A stretch of 64,000 nt of DNA, taken from Peronospora farinosa (lineage: Eukaryota; Oomycota; Peronosporomycetes; Peronosporales; Peronosporaceae). The translations under genes and the position numbers were made by a program. Location: positions 248,001-312,000 of the forward strand of contig CANTFK010000992.1 of assembly GCA_947646735.1 (NCBI GenBank). Direction: 5' to 3'. Under the pieces are notes generated by a model, which ran no database searches, was not told the origin of the DNA, and worked only from the letters and a program-made list of their open reading frames with translations. Positions 30,867 to 41,952 of the stretch are shown here, piece after piece (position 1 is the stretch's first letter; each line of letters opens with the position of its first letter).

Positions 30867-32076
30867 GACGACAAAGGTTGAGACGCAGCTACCAGTCAGT
30901 TACATGCCGTTTTTAATGGTATCTTAGTATTTATTATATATAAAAAGGGACTTTGTCCGAGATTTGTGAGATTTTTAAATTTGTATCATAAATCAAATAA
31001 AGATGGCTCTCTGTTCCCATTTAATTTAGGCATTGTTTGTATACACGCTCAAACAAGATCTTCAGCTCAGAAATACGAAAGAATGTAATTTTTGCATTTT
31101 TGTACTTATCACGCTTGAAAAACCGAAAGACGTGTCGGCTTCAATAATGTGGCAATATAAGATGCATTACAATATAATTTTTCTACTCGTTATGATTCTT
31201 TCTTTTGTATTTCGACTTTAATCTTTGATCACTTTGATCGTTGCTGAGATAAGGCTGCGTAAATGCAAAAAGTGTCTTACAAGAAATGTATTGTGATGTT
31301 TCCGCGGCATATGCAAAGTTTAGCGCCTGACAATTACTGGAACGACAGAGGATTAACGGCAACGGTACAGTTCACGTTGTGGGACGATCAGTGGGTGTGG
31401 CCATACAGACCGAAGTCTGTATGTGCATTATATGATCGAGATGACAATGACGAGACACGAATTCACATATCTGCAGCATAGAGCTTTGACGTGACGCTAT
31501 CCAGACTGTTTCCTGTGATACGCATTTTCCACGAAATAAAACAAGTATTTGGGTGACGAATTTTTTTTTCGGTTTGATCGATGCGTCAGCTCATTGTCAC
31601 ATCAAACATGTGACTCGGCACATACAATGAATCGAAAAGAACTCAACATCATCAAAGCTCTTCCTCCGTTTCAATAGTTGCCGATGAAACTTCTCGGGAG
31701 AGAATTGCAAGATTCCCATCTTTAAGAACTATTCTTCGACAAAAAAAGTACTTCAAGTAGTACAAACTGGTAGCGTTATTACCTTATGCCTTGAAAAGGC
31801 TGTCATGATGAGTGCAGGAAGTATCACGTGTCCTGCCGTTACGGTAAATGCAATCGCTGCCGTGCGTATGATTGAAAAATATCAGTTTATGAAGGTTACG
31901 AAAAGACACGATTGAAGACGAATGACGTCGAACAAGACGTTAGGACGTTTTTTATCGCTGCACCAATCAAAACTTTCTTTTTTGCGTCTGTCCCTTGTTC
32001 AAAGGCAGAACAAATGGTCAGATACAATTACTCAACAACATTACAACCAAACGCAATAGAAATGGCCACAATACCA
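30867..32076. other. Intergenic region between divergent genes
   Basis: About 1.2 kb of AT-rich DNA containing the promoter of the transporter (minus) and upstream sequence of the LRAT-domain gene (plus). No gene recognised; the short open frames are weak. Confidence 0.45.
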
Positions 32077-32094
32077 TTTTCATTCTTCATAACG
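32077..32094 (+). promoter_or_regulatory. Initiator-like element of LRAT-domain gene
   Basis: TTTTCATTCTTCATAACG fits the oomycete initiator (TCATTYY core) and lies 44-61 nt before the ATG. Confidence 0.45.
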
Positions 32095-32137
32095 TTTTTC
32101 TCTTCCTCTTTCCTCTTCTTTCTCTTCTCGATCAAAG

Positions 32138-33295
32138 ATGAACACGTGCGAAGTGAAGGACGTACAGAGGTTACGGCCAGCTGACCACATTTGTATCTGG
32201 GACACTAGTCGCTGGCCATTTCGATACACACATCATGGTATTGTCTACATGGCGGGAGAGAGCGCCGATGTCATCTCCGTTGCTCATGTCTGGTCTCGTA
32301 AGACGGGGCTACGTGAGTCGCAAGCAGATTCAAATTTTCAGATCACAAGTCTTACGGAATTTTTGAATGGGAGGCCGCTACGAGACATGCGTCGTGTACA
32401 ATACAACTCGTCGCTGGTGGCAGAAGCCAGCTCCCGACTGGGCGAAGTGCATCGGACACACGCTGATGCGCCCCCTGTGGTATTGGCACGCTGTGAGTTT
32501 CTTTTAGGGCTCGGCCAGGGACATTTTAGTATTTTATCGTTGAACTGCGAGCACGTGACGCTGTGGTGTACGACGGGTGTGGGCTGGTCCAAACAAGTGC
32601 TGTCCAGGGCAGAGACAAAGGTGCCATTTTTGACGTCGTCTACGAAGTCGACACAAGCACTGGAGCGGCTAGAGCTGCAGTTGCGAAACATTCGAGAAGT
32701 TGTGAAGGAGAAGAACAGAAAGTTGGAAGCACTTGGAGGGAAACGAGTCTACTTGCGACTGAAAGGTACTGGCAAGTTTGCAAAAAGGCTTGGAGACGAA
32801 CTGTTCCTTGTGCAGGATGACCCGAGTGAAAAGGACTGGGCTTTTCGTCAGAGACCCACGTCGCTGAGATTAGCAGTCCACGTCTCGGCGTACAACAGCG
32901 TGCGTGTGGAGTTTGAAGATTACGAGAAATCTGGAGATGTGCTGTATGCGAGTTCGAGTGGATTGAAACTTACGCGACGCAGGACAATGCAGCTCAAGAG
33001 GTGGTTCCAATTCGATTTTGGATGGGAGGGAGAGCTGCAGAGCCTGCGTCATCGTCGCTGGTTTGTTGGAGCGCAGACTCGCGACGGATTGCTTCGTCCA
33101 TTCATTTCGCGAGAGAAGGGTGCTAGTTTTGAGATAATTGATGCCGATGCAATGGATGTCCTGAGTCCTATGATTGAGCCGTCGTTGCGCGACTTGGAAG
33201 AATGTGATACTCGCATTGCTCGAGCCATGACAAGAGCAGAGTCTGAACCGGAATTGGGGCTGGATGACGACCAGGAGGACGGATTTTTTTGCTGA
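32138..33295 (+). CDS. LRAT-domain (NlpC/P60-superfamily) protein
   Basis: 385 residues, no intron. The first 160 residues show the circularly permuted papain-like LRAT fold: LRPADHICIWD, the catalytic-His segment RYTHHGIVYMAG (His32/His33), and the Cys box LSLNCEHVTLWCTTG with Cys137. These enzymes are thiol acyltransferases or phospholipases acting on membrane lipids; the His-Cys pair is intact, so activity is plausible. Residues 180-230 are a charged helix, possibly coiled coil. The C-terminal half has alternating beta-like segments (RVYLRLKGTGKFAKRLGDEL, LRLAVHVSAYNSVRVEFEDY) of no recognised family. No signal peptide; no C-terminal membrane helix as in animal LRAT/HRASLS proteins. LRAT-like proteins are expanded in plants and oomycetes. 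Confidence 0.82.
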   Translation: MNTCEVKDVQRLRPADHICIWDTSRWPFRYTHHGIVYMAGESADVISVAHVWSRKTGLRESQADSNFQITSLTEFLNGRPLRDMRRVQYNSSLVAEASSRLGEVHRTHADAPPVVLARCEFLLGLGQGHFSILSLNCEHVTLWCTTGVGWSKQVLSRAETKVPFLTSSTKSTQALERLELQLRNIREVVKEKNRKLEALGGKRVYLRLKGTGKFAKRLGDELFLVQDDPSEKDWAFRQRPTSLRLAVHVSAYNSVRVEFEDYEKSGDVLYASSSGLKLTRRRTMQLKRWFQFDFGWEGELQSLRHRRWFVGAQTRDGLLRPFISREKGASFEIIDADAMDVLSPMIEPSLRDLEECDTRIARAMTRAESEPELGLDDDQEDGFFC

Positions 33296-33665
33296 CCTGT
33301 AGAGTGGACAGCCTCGATGCTGGCCAGAATCATTATACGAAGACGTTTATTGTACATCGTGTTTAGTGTATCCGTATCCGCTTGTGTTCATCTGTGTAGT
33401 TGCTTTTGTTCTTGCTATTTGTAGACGAAAGTCGTGCTGTGGTGAGGGCAATAAGCCTTGCTCCTTGTCAAATCAACTCGATGTAACTACTAGCAGACGG
33501 ACAGACACAAGCCCGTCTACTTTTGCGCCACAAATTCAAGAAGTCAAACTTCCTTTTATCGCCGAGCATCTGCTAGACCTGTTAAAGTGCTATGAAAGAT
33601 TTGCGATCACTGCCACTACCACGGCTGTATACTAACTTGAACAGCGGATTTCAGTCTATGCCGAT
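33296..33665. other. 3' flank, no gene
   Basis: Probable 3' UTR of the LRAT-domain gene and spacer. The single open frame here begins with GTG and has no family signature. Confidence 0.4.
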
Positions 33666-34180
33666 TTATTCAAAGTGTATTTCAAGCTTTAGACAGCGAT
33701 AGTATGCCAAGTTTGCAGGCACTTCCTTAACGAGGTCTATTAAAGTACCGGTACAGATAATGCATTGACAATCGAGGTAATGAACGTGGTCGTTGGCCTT
33801 GGGGAATTTAAATAATGCCGATGTTTCCTGGCGCTCTATTTTCTTGTCAGCGTCGCAGAGTGTAAAGTTGTGCTTACGAAAAAGTTGCAACTATCTTGCA
33901 AAGCTGCAGAATCGTGCATGCTCAAGTGGCGCCGTTGTCCATGCAGTCATTCGCAAGAACATGTCACCCGGTCAAAGCGCTACGTCGGTTCGAAGCACAC
34001 AACACTCTGCCCTTCGACTCCTCCACTGGCGTCGCAGTCTCGGTGGCAAATCAGACGACAGGAACGTGTGGAAACGTGTACTGTTCAACCACGCTTTATG
34101 GGTTATACAAGGTTTGTTAGTGGCGACAGTGCGATGCTACCGGGTGTAAGCAGGCGAGGAGACTGTAATTGATCAACATG
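33666..34180 (-). pseudogene. Possible elicitin-like remnant
   Basis: Minus-strand segments read CTILQLCKIVATF, then after a frame change HNFTLCDADKKI, and further LDCQCIICTGTLIDLVKEVP with a last Cys in AYYRC before TAA at 33,666. The cysteine order (C..C..C-x4-C..C), with leucine/valine between, recalls elicitin-like proteins, secreted sterol-binding proteins of oomycetes. However, the fourth-to-fifth cysteine spacing is longer than in classical elicitins, there is no intact signal peptide, and stops interrupt the region. Similarity was judged by eye; a decayed unrelated gene is possible. Confidence 0.28.
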
Positions 34181-35015
34181 CACGCCAGCGTGCCGGTCCA
34201 CCAGCATAGCACAAAGACACTTGCTTTGCTGCAACATCGTATTCGTTATGCAATTGCAACCTGGGCTTTACAAGGTTGCTTAATCGATGCGTGTCTTAAC
34301 GGTGCTGCCTAGTCCAATGTAACACCATTTCACATACAGCAAACGCTTTAATCTAGTGCTTTAGGGACGTCGTGCCGCACCTCGTCAAGGATATGGGTAT
34401 ATCTCGCTCCATTCACGGGAGCAGCTTGCGACAAGTGCGCTGTCTTGCAGGCAGTTTATTTTTTGAGTAGTAGTACTGTTGCAGTGAAAGACTTTAGAGA
34501 GCGTGTATGATTTTAGATGCAGGCTTCCCTATCAAACTTTGAGTAGCGTCAAAGTCTGTAAATTCATGAATGTTGTGACCATCGCTGTAAGAAGTGCAGC
34601 AGTACGGATGCAATCTATGTAGCTTTTTCTATACTACTTGAAAGCCACGGTGTCACTCGCGGCGACATTTTAGCGCTTGTAACACCCACAGAATTTTCGA
34701 AGCGGCAATATTTAAGACCAGCTTGTTTATAAAAATGTAAATTCAGTTGCTTACTCACTGCCCATGTAAATATTACATCATGATACCAACCTAGCAATAA
34801 ATTAAGAATCTGAACCGCATAAAAGTCTTTATTTGGCATTTTTAGAAAGCATCCCTCTATGGCATAAACTTTTGCATTCAAATAGCACGTAAACTATAAT
34901 CAAAATTGTCTACGTTGCAATTTGAGAAACTTTATTTTTTTAGCAACAACTCAAAGAAAAAAACGCCACCTTCCGTTGCGCAACTTAAGCCCCGCATCTC
35001 GTTTTAATCGTGCAA
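34181..35015. other. Intergenic region, promoter of PWWP-JAMM gene
   Basis: Over 800 bp of AT-rich DNA without a recognisable gene on either strand. The downstream end must carry the promoter of the next gene. Confidence 0.45.
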
Positions 35016-35525
35016 ATGGTGGCTCCGGGCGCAAAAACGTCGTCAAGTTCTCGGACCGATGGCACAAATAACGAGTCCTTACAAGCACGTTATGAAGCAC
35101 TTGCGCTTGTGGAAGAACGTTTTTGTAACTTTGATATCGTGTGGGCGAAAGTCCGTGGTTTTCCATGGTGGCCGGGCGTTTTATTTCACTCCTGGGACGA
35201 TGTTTTTCATGCTGGAATCCATACTGACCCTAAAATTGTAGCGGAATTAGTGGTTCCACGACCGGAAAAAGTGACAAGAGGTGATACACTAACGGGGGAA
35301 GAAGAATCGAGCACTTGTTACCTGAAACGACATTGTTTGATTATGTTTCTCGACAAATTTAATTTCTCCGTTTTAGAGATAAATGCAAGCAATGTGGCAG
35401 GATTTACGACTCATTATCATTTATATGAACGTGCGTTAATGACCAGTAAAAACAGTAAATGGAGGAAAATGAAGGCAGAATTTAAACGAGCACTTGTTAA
35501 GGCGACAGAGTTGTTACATATGGTA

Positions 35526-35568
<43 letters not shown>

Positions 35569-38500
35569 TAGTTGGGGGGAAAAAGGTTCTAGGAGTGACT
35601 GTTTTTTCTTGATGATCTCATGAGGGTGACTTGTTGTATGGTGCTATTGTTTTTGTTTTGGTGTTTTTTTGGGATAGGGAAAAGAGTATAAAGAGGAGGA
35701 ACTTGTGTTATTGGAAGAACCAAGTGTAAAAGAGAAGAAACAACGTGTGTGGGATGTTATGCAGTTTGATAGGCACGAGGAAGGAGTACTGGAGAATGCG
35801 TGGGACGACGTGGAAAATGAAGATAATGCAGCTTTTAGTGTTGGGAAGGAGGAAGAAGTAGCAGTAGAGAAGAAACCGGCAAGAAAGTTAATGGTCAAGA
35901 AAGAAAAAGGGACGGAAAACAAGGACATCAACGAGGTAGTGATGTTGACACCGGCGAAACCACGACGACAAGAAAACTCAATGGATTTCGAGTCGAGGCC
36001 ACGGAAGCGGTCACGAAAGGGAGTTTACGACGTGCCACATGTTGCTATTGTGTCGCAATCACTGGCTCCAATTGATTTGACAGAGACTCCAGAGAAGATG
36101 CCGTATCTGGCTTACAATGATAAAGTGACTGGCAACGAAGCTGAAAAAAAAGCACTGGAGTTTAGGAATAAAGTGGCAAGTACTGAGGCTAATGAGACGG
36201 AGTTAAAGAGCTTAAGGAAGGGCAGTGCTAGGGTTATGGTGATGGAGGACGGCGACAGCGTATCGAAACAGCTGGCTGAGCAAAGTGATATACAGGTTTT
36301 TGATGCAATCGCGAAGAACGGCGATGGTGTCTCGAAACAGCTGACTAAATGGAAAAATGGTGAACAGGTTCTTGATGTAGTTGCAGGCAATACAGAGGAG
36401 AAGGAGCCAAATAAGCTGATACTGACACCATTATCTAGCATTTGGACGACAGGGGTGTCGGGTGATTCAAGTGCTTTAAGTGGAGAACACATGCAGCTAG
36501 CACACAAACAAGATTTTGTGTGGGATGACGCTGTATTCACCAACGAACTCAGTATTGCTGAGAAGAAGAAGGCTGCGATTGAGCGAAAGCAGGCTGAAGA
36601 TACTATGACTGGACGTGAACGCTTGTCGGGTAAGCGCCAGATGCGGTCCTTTCAGCAGTCGCAAATTCGTCAAAACATGATGACAGGAAATTTGGATCCA
36701 CACACAATGGTGCAATGTGCTGTCTATCGCCCGAAAGATTACGTGGATGACCCTAATAGTCGCAGCCGTGGTGGGCCTATGCTTGACCCCCCATTCCATA
36801 TTGTAGTACACCCGGACGCAGTGTTTGTGGCAGATCTCCATGCACACCTTGCCACTTGCGAAATCATTGGCTTCTTAGGCGGCAAATGGGATGAAGCATC
36901 CAAGACGCTGTACATTCAGGCTGCGTTTCCTTGTCGCTCGCTTGTCATTGATGGCGACGATGGCTCTACTGACGTGGAGATGGATCCGGGTAGTGAGATT
37001 GAACTTCGTGGCATCATTGAAAATGCACAACTAGAGGTTGTAGGCTGGTATCACTCACATCCTGCGTTTGCGCCTGATCCGTCGATTCGAGACATTGAGA
37101 ATCAAACTAGCTACCAACAGCTGTTTCAGCGCCCCACCACCGCTGACAACAAGCCGTCGGAACCATTTGTAGGTTTAATTGTTGGTACGTACGATACTCG
37201 ACGAAATACGCCAGTGAGTCTCTTGCGATACTTTCACACACGTGGGGAGAAAGTGAGTGGCGGTGCATGCCGCGAAATCTATATGCCATACGAACTTATT
37301 CCAGAGCGACACCATTTTCGAAACGTATTACAGGATGAGGAACGTGAAAAGAACCGATTGTTCCCTATGTATCAATCAATTTTGCAGCACTTCAACTTTA
37401 AGCTGGCAGCTATCCGTTACCAACTACCAGTGGACATTAAGGCCATGCCATCGCGGAGAGCGATTTCGAGAGTTTTGCCAACAAAATTGAAAGGTGGTGG
37501 TTCTACTAGGAAGCGCAAACTGAGCTCAAATGGCACTAGAGGAAAGCCAATGAAAAGGGCAAGGGCAAGACGTAGGCGCTTTGTGCGCTCTTCTTCTGCT
37601 GCAGAGAGTCAAATTGGCCTAACCGGTGCTAGTGGCAGCCAAAATTATCAAGCTATACAGAGCGGAACGTTGACACCAAAAGATACGCTCGAAAGTGGTC
37701 ATAATGGGAGCACAGATGTGGTCATTAAGGAAGAAACAATCACCCCAGATGGTGTATGCGAAGAAAAAAGAATGGTAGCGATTACAGTATCCTCAGGTGG
37801 AGTTGAAGTAAAACACGCAGGGAGCAGCACAACGCCCGTAGAGGAACCGAAGTTGGAGGCTCGTAGCATTGACTTACAAGTCGCAGAGGTCCTCGCGGAC
37901 GTCGTAAGGACTACTGAAGCTGCCAACAGCAGTGAAAAAAATGAGCGCGATTTGGTAGGGAAACCCCAAGCCGTCAAGCGAATCAATGAGACCTTGGCCA
38001 GTGGGGCTGAGTACAACCGATTGCCAGCTGAGAATGGCGTAGCTTCGTCGCCTTATGCCTCAACAGTTTTCCAGAACGTGATGCAGCACACCCTTAGCCA
38101 TTCGAATGAAGCGGTAAAGGGACTGCCAACTCAGCTTGACACAGACGCAATTGCTGAATCAACTGACGTGCGCATCCCTCTACCGTTGTCAGCCTCTTTC
38201 TCATCTGCAGTAACATCTGATGTGTTGCCATCAGCAAGTATCAGTGTTTCCAGTCGTAAAAGGACCCGCAAACCCAACAAAACGACGAAAAAACATAACC
38301 GTTCGACTTCCCCCAGCAGCGACCGATTATCGCTAGGTATGGCTCCTTGTCACACCAATTCATCAGGACAAGCATTTTACGATGCGTTTCGACCGTCAGG
38401 GCCTCGTTTTGCAAATGGAGGTGTACATGAGGAAGTCACACCACTGTTCAGCCGTCCTGATGAACCAAAAGGCAATAATCTATTGGTAGAAGATGTGCAG

Positions 38501-39328
38501 TATATAGTTGTCGATGAAACCATAGGCATGACTTTTCCTAGCCATTGCGGCCGTCCCTCGGCTAAAGAGACGGATGAGAAGTCTTTTCAAGTCGCGAAAA
38601 CTCCAGATGATGACCGCATTAAGCAGGAAATTCGATGTTTCGTGACCTCTTTGGTGGAAAAGGTAGCAGAGCGAGTGGTTGCCGAGATCCGTACTGGTAC
38701 CAAACTAAGCGCGCAGGGTACGACTGATAAAGCGTTGATTTCAGTTTCCGATGTGGCGAGTGGGTCTATTGGTAGTTCCACAGTCAAGGCGTCTGTAAAT
38801 GATGTGAAAATGGAATGTACAAGTATGAAGCCCGAGTTGATTGTGAATGCCGATGTGAAAAACACAACTATTCATGGTGACCTACAGCTTTTTGGAAGCA
38901 ATGGCGAGTGCGAAGACATCCAGACATCTTTGCAGAAAATGGCAGGTCATTTGGACAAATTGCAGTTTTCCCAGACTACCATGCCAAGTGTAGCAAAGAC
39001 CAAACTTCAGAAAGACTCAACACATGAACCAGAGCCTGAACTTGTGGTGGTGAGGGCTAAGCCCAAGCGAAACGATTCCAAATTTGAGCAAGATCATCTT
39101 AATGCGTTGCGTACTAAGTATGGTGCAGGCGTAAGCGGATGCGCTGAACAAGTGATCACTTTAGTGGATTACTATCGCAACTTCGAGCGACGCACCGACC
39201 TCAACGAGATTTGGAAAGCACGGACAACCAAGTTGGAGAAAATCGAGAGATCGCTGTCTGAACACGTTCAGTACCTGAACATTCCTGTGGCTCTTCGACG
39301 CGACTTTATTAAGGTGGCGCGCACTTAG
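35016..39328 (+). CDS. PWWP-JAMM (MPN+) fusion protein, probable chromatin deubiquitinase
   Basis: Two exons, 35,016-35,522 and 35,678-39,328, joined in phase 0 to 1,385 residues; donor GTAAGG, acceptor GGGATAG. The N-terminal PWWP domain (about 40-130) has FDIVWAKVRGFPWWPGVLFH, the module that reads methylated histone tails. A long charged linker follows. The MPN domain (about 530-690) has CEIIGFLGGKW with the catalytic Glu and GWYHSHPAFAPDPSIRD, a full JAMM zinc site (H-x-H-x7-S-x2-D), so isopeptidase activity is expected. The MPN part is most like MYSM1/MPND-type histone H2A deubiquitinases. The rest is a low-complexity Ser/Thr/Lys-rich tail with basic RKRTRKPNKTTKKH, ending in a predicted helical YYRNFERRTDLNEIWKARTT. 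No SANT or SWIRM domain is visible. Nuclear role inferred. Confidence 0.85.
35526..35566 (+). repeat. (GA)n microsatellite in an intron
   Basis: About 18-20 GA units beginning just 4 nt after the 5' splice site of the PWWP-JAMM intron. Confidence 0.9.
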
Positions 39329-39672
39329 GTACAACTGATGATTTGTACCCTGCACTAACTAGCTGTATGCGTGCTGTAGGACCTCATTTTATATTTACGC
39401 AAGTCGTGGGCGACAAAAGACCGGCGAAGATGACAACTGGTTGTAAAGTCGTGATTTGTTTGTGCGACGTGTACTAAAGAAGGAATATGTTGTTGTCTCT
39501 GAAAATACCCGCAAGGTGTGAATGTGCTTACAATCGTTTTGCTATTCTGCCATCCTCCTCTATCCTATTTTTTTCAGGTACAACCTACTCAATGACGGCG
39601 AATGCAACTCCGAGTATCACGAGGTTGCGTTTGCCCTCAGAGTCACGAGCTGGGCATTCACAGCAACAACAA
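39329..39672. terminator. Convergent 3' flanks
   Basis: About 340 bp between the stop codons of two convergent genes. No other feature recognised. Confidence 0.4.
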
Positions 39673-41952
39673 TCACCTGCCTAAACCATCAATGGCAGGC
39701 TCATCATTGTATCGACTGACACGCTGCAGGATAGGTCGTGGCTGACGAGACGAATGCGGCACAGGAGGCACATGCACTAACTGCTGGTCTGAATCTTGCG
39801 AACGACCGTAAGGAGGCGCCGAGTACAAAGATCCCGGGCGTTGCTTCAGCGTGCCAGGGGGATCCCTACTCCCGAATTCTTGAATGCTCCACCGTTTGCC
39901 AAAGCGAAGCCTTTGAGCTCTTCCGAATACTCCATCTGGACCACCGGCGTCTTCGTGCTGGTCCGGATGTTTATGCTGTTGTGTAGGCGCTTGAGACGAT
40001 GGGGTCATCGCGTTGGTGATAGGATGGGCTTGGCTGCTTCTATAGAGCCTTGTATCGACGTTTGCGTTGTCAACGATGCAAAAGCGAGAACGAGAAAGAT
40101 TCTCCTTCTTTCTGATCCAGTCCGGTTTCAAACTACCTCGGACACGACGTGAAACTGGTAAATGGGATAGAGCAGATGCAGCTACAGGTTGCTGTGGTTG
40201 TGCGACCTGCCTTGGACATGACCGCCTAGGGATCGGTATGTTGTCTTGCGATGCGTGGTCCTCGTTCGGCAACGCAGGAGCTGATGAGACCTGACGTTGC
40301 AGTCGCTGTGATGGCGGCGGCTGCCGTCGGTTCAACTGGAGACTTCGATGCCCAGAAGACCCACCGTGCCCACCTCGCCTAGCTTGTTGCTGAGGCCGAT
40401 TAAGTAGCTGTCGGGTGATGCCTTGGGTGCAGGCAGATGCCTTAGGTGCAGACTTTGAAGCTGGAGATATATTCTTGATCCATGAAGTCTTGATCCATTT
40501 CGCCAGCGCTGTGATGCATTTTGGCAGAGCATTTTGGCGCCCTGGGGGTCCCTGCGGTTTGCTCAAATAATTGATAGTCTTACCAATTTTTGACGCAACG
40601 ACTTGGTTTCGCGAAGGTGTTGGAAGCATAGCCACAAGTTTTAACACGTGAAGCAATTCATCGTCACGCTCCATCCGCTCTCGAATCTTTTCTGGCGAGT
40701 TATCAACACCGTCCTCTTTGCTTTCACTATCGTCAAGAACTCCAGTCGCAAACGAGCTCAGCAAATGATTCAGCACAAACAATCCGTCAGCGTCCATGAA
40801 TCGGATCACGGCATCGCGGTCTCGCATATCAGGGTTGCGTAGCAAGTCGTACTGCCGAGCGATCTTCACGACACTAGCTTCACGACGATCCAGTAGATTT
40901 ATCAGCGAAGCCCGTAGGAGCTCAAATGCCATGGCGCGTTTCGGGAATGGTTTTGTGGCTACATGTGGCTTCGTATTAACAATATAGAACGGCACTTTTT
41001 TTGGTGTCTCAGGCTGTGCTGTATCTGCCAGTGTTGTATCAATTGCGGGCTTCTTACAATCTGGTTCATCATGGCGCTCCTCGATCTTCACACTATCATC
41101 CTGACCAGCCACATGATCTTTACCAATCAGCATGAGTTCTTCTGCTGGATGACTCGCCATCTCTAGCGAGTTTTCTCGTACAGTACTGTCCAATGTGCTA
41201 CTCCTCGTTTCCAAACTCTTCGGCGTGAGCTCCGTCTCCTTATCTACATCAGCTTTCATCTTCATTTGATCAACGAAAACAACCTCATCATCTTGTTGCT
41301 CGTCAGCCACATCCTCAATCACTATGATAGACCCAGACGAAATCTCCTCGACACGTGAGTCACCAGTAATAATCGTACTCCGTTGTCGTTTCCGCCGAAC
41401 AAATTCAAGCTCATCATCGTCATCATTAATTTTTCTTTTTTGTTTCTGTGTCCGATCCAGTGACAACCTAAAGAATGACTTGATCAATGCAATCATACCA
41501 TTAATAACAGTCGATTCCGACACTTCTTCCATTGTTCCATCTTCATACTCGACAATGTATCGATCAGCAAATGGTAAGAAACATTTTACTTGCCCCTGGA
41601 CCTTTTCCTGTATCGTACTTTTATTATCCCGTGCGTATTTGTCTTGTAAATATTCTCGACATACTTTTACACCAACATAGCGACTTGTCGTCGTATCTTG
41701 AACCGGTGGTGGAAAATCCTTCTCATCGTCATCATGAAATTCAATATTAGGGGCTGAAAGGTATTTCAATACTTCTCCTCGAGCAAGTAAACGAGGTTCT
41801 TCTTTTGTACCAGGTACAAACAATGTATAACAGTCAAGAGATTCATCATAACGTGTAAGCCATCCATGCTCTTCCACGCCCGTTCGTGGCTGTCGACGTA
41901 CGATATGGGAACCCACAAAGCCAAATGGGTCCTTTGTTTTAATATGGGCCAT
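39673..41952 (-). CDS. Nuclear protein with Tudor-like start and TFIIS-N/LEDGF-like domain
   Basis: 759 residues, ATG at 41,952, single exon. The N-terminus contains two short beta-rich units that look like Tudor/Agenet folds: HGWLTRYDESLDCYTLFVPG (residues about 29-48) and FADRYIVEYEDGTMEEVSES (about 125-145). After an acidic linker, residues about 350-500 are helical with LLHVLKLVAMLPTPSRN, VASKIGKTINYLSK and ITALAKWIKTSWIK, the pattern of the TFIIS N-terminal/LEDGF IBD bundle of transcription elongation factors. The last 250 residues are basic, Gln/Arg/Pro-rich and disordered. A role in transcription elongation or chromatin is inferred from these features only; both domain calls were made by eye. 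It is convergent with the PWWP-JAMM gene. Confidence 0.7.
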   Translation of the reverse strand: MAHIKTKDPFGFVGSHIVRRQPRTGVEEHGWLTRYDESLDCYTLFVPGTKEEPRLLARGEVLKYLSAPNIEFHDDDEKDFPPPVQDTTTSRYVGVKVCREYLQDKYARDNKSTIQEKVQGQVKCFLPFADRYIVEYEDGTMEEVSESTVINGMIALIKSFFRLSLDRTQKQKRKINDDDDELEFVRRKRQRSTIITGDSRVEEISSGSIIVIEDVADEQQDDEVVFVDQMKMKADVDKETELTPKSLETRSSTLDSTVRENSLEMASHPAEELMLIGKDHVAGQDDSVKIEERHDEPDCKKPAIDTTLADTAQPETPKKVPFYIVNTKPHVATKPFPKRAMAFELLRASLINLLDRREASVVKIARQYDLLRNPDMRDRDAVIRFMDADGLFVLNHLLSSFATGVLDDSESKEDGVDNSPEKIRERMERDDELLHVLKLVAMLPTPSRNQVVASKIGKTINYLSKPQGPPGRQNALPKCITALAKWIKTSWIKNISPASKSAPKASACTQGITRQLLNRPQQQARRGGHGGSSGHRSLQLNRRQPPPSQRLQRQVSSAPALPNEDHASQDNIPIPRRSCPRQVAQPQQPVAASALSHLPVSRRVRGSLKPDWIRKKENLSRSRFCIVDNANVDTRLYRSSQAHPITNAMTPSSQAPTQQHKHPDQHEDAGGPDGVFGRAQRLRFGKRWSIQEFGSRDPPGTLKQRPGSLYSAPPYGRSQDSDQQLVHVPPVPHSSRQPRPILQRVSRYNDEPAIDGLGR

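Noticed and set aside
31263..31481. 72-codon frame in the transporter/LRAT intergenic region
   Set aside because: Short, no recognisable family, composition typical of chance frames in AT-rich DNA.
33366..33635. 89-codon frame after the LRAT-domain gene
   Set aside because: It starts with GTG, has no homology that I can recognise and lies in the expected 3' UTR.
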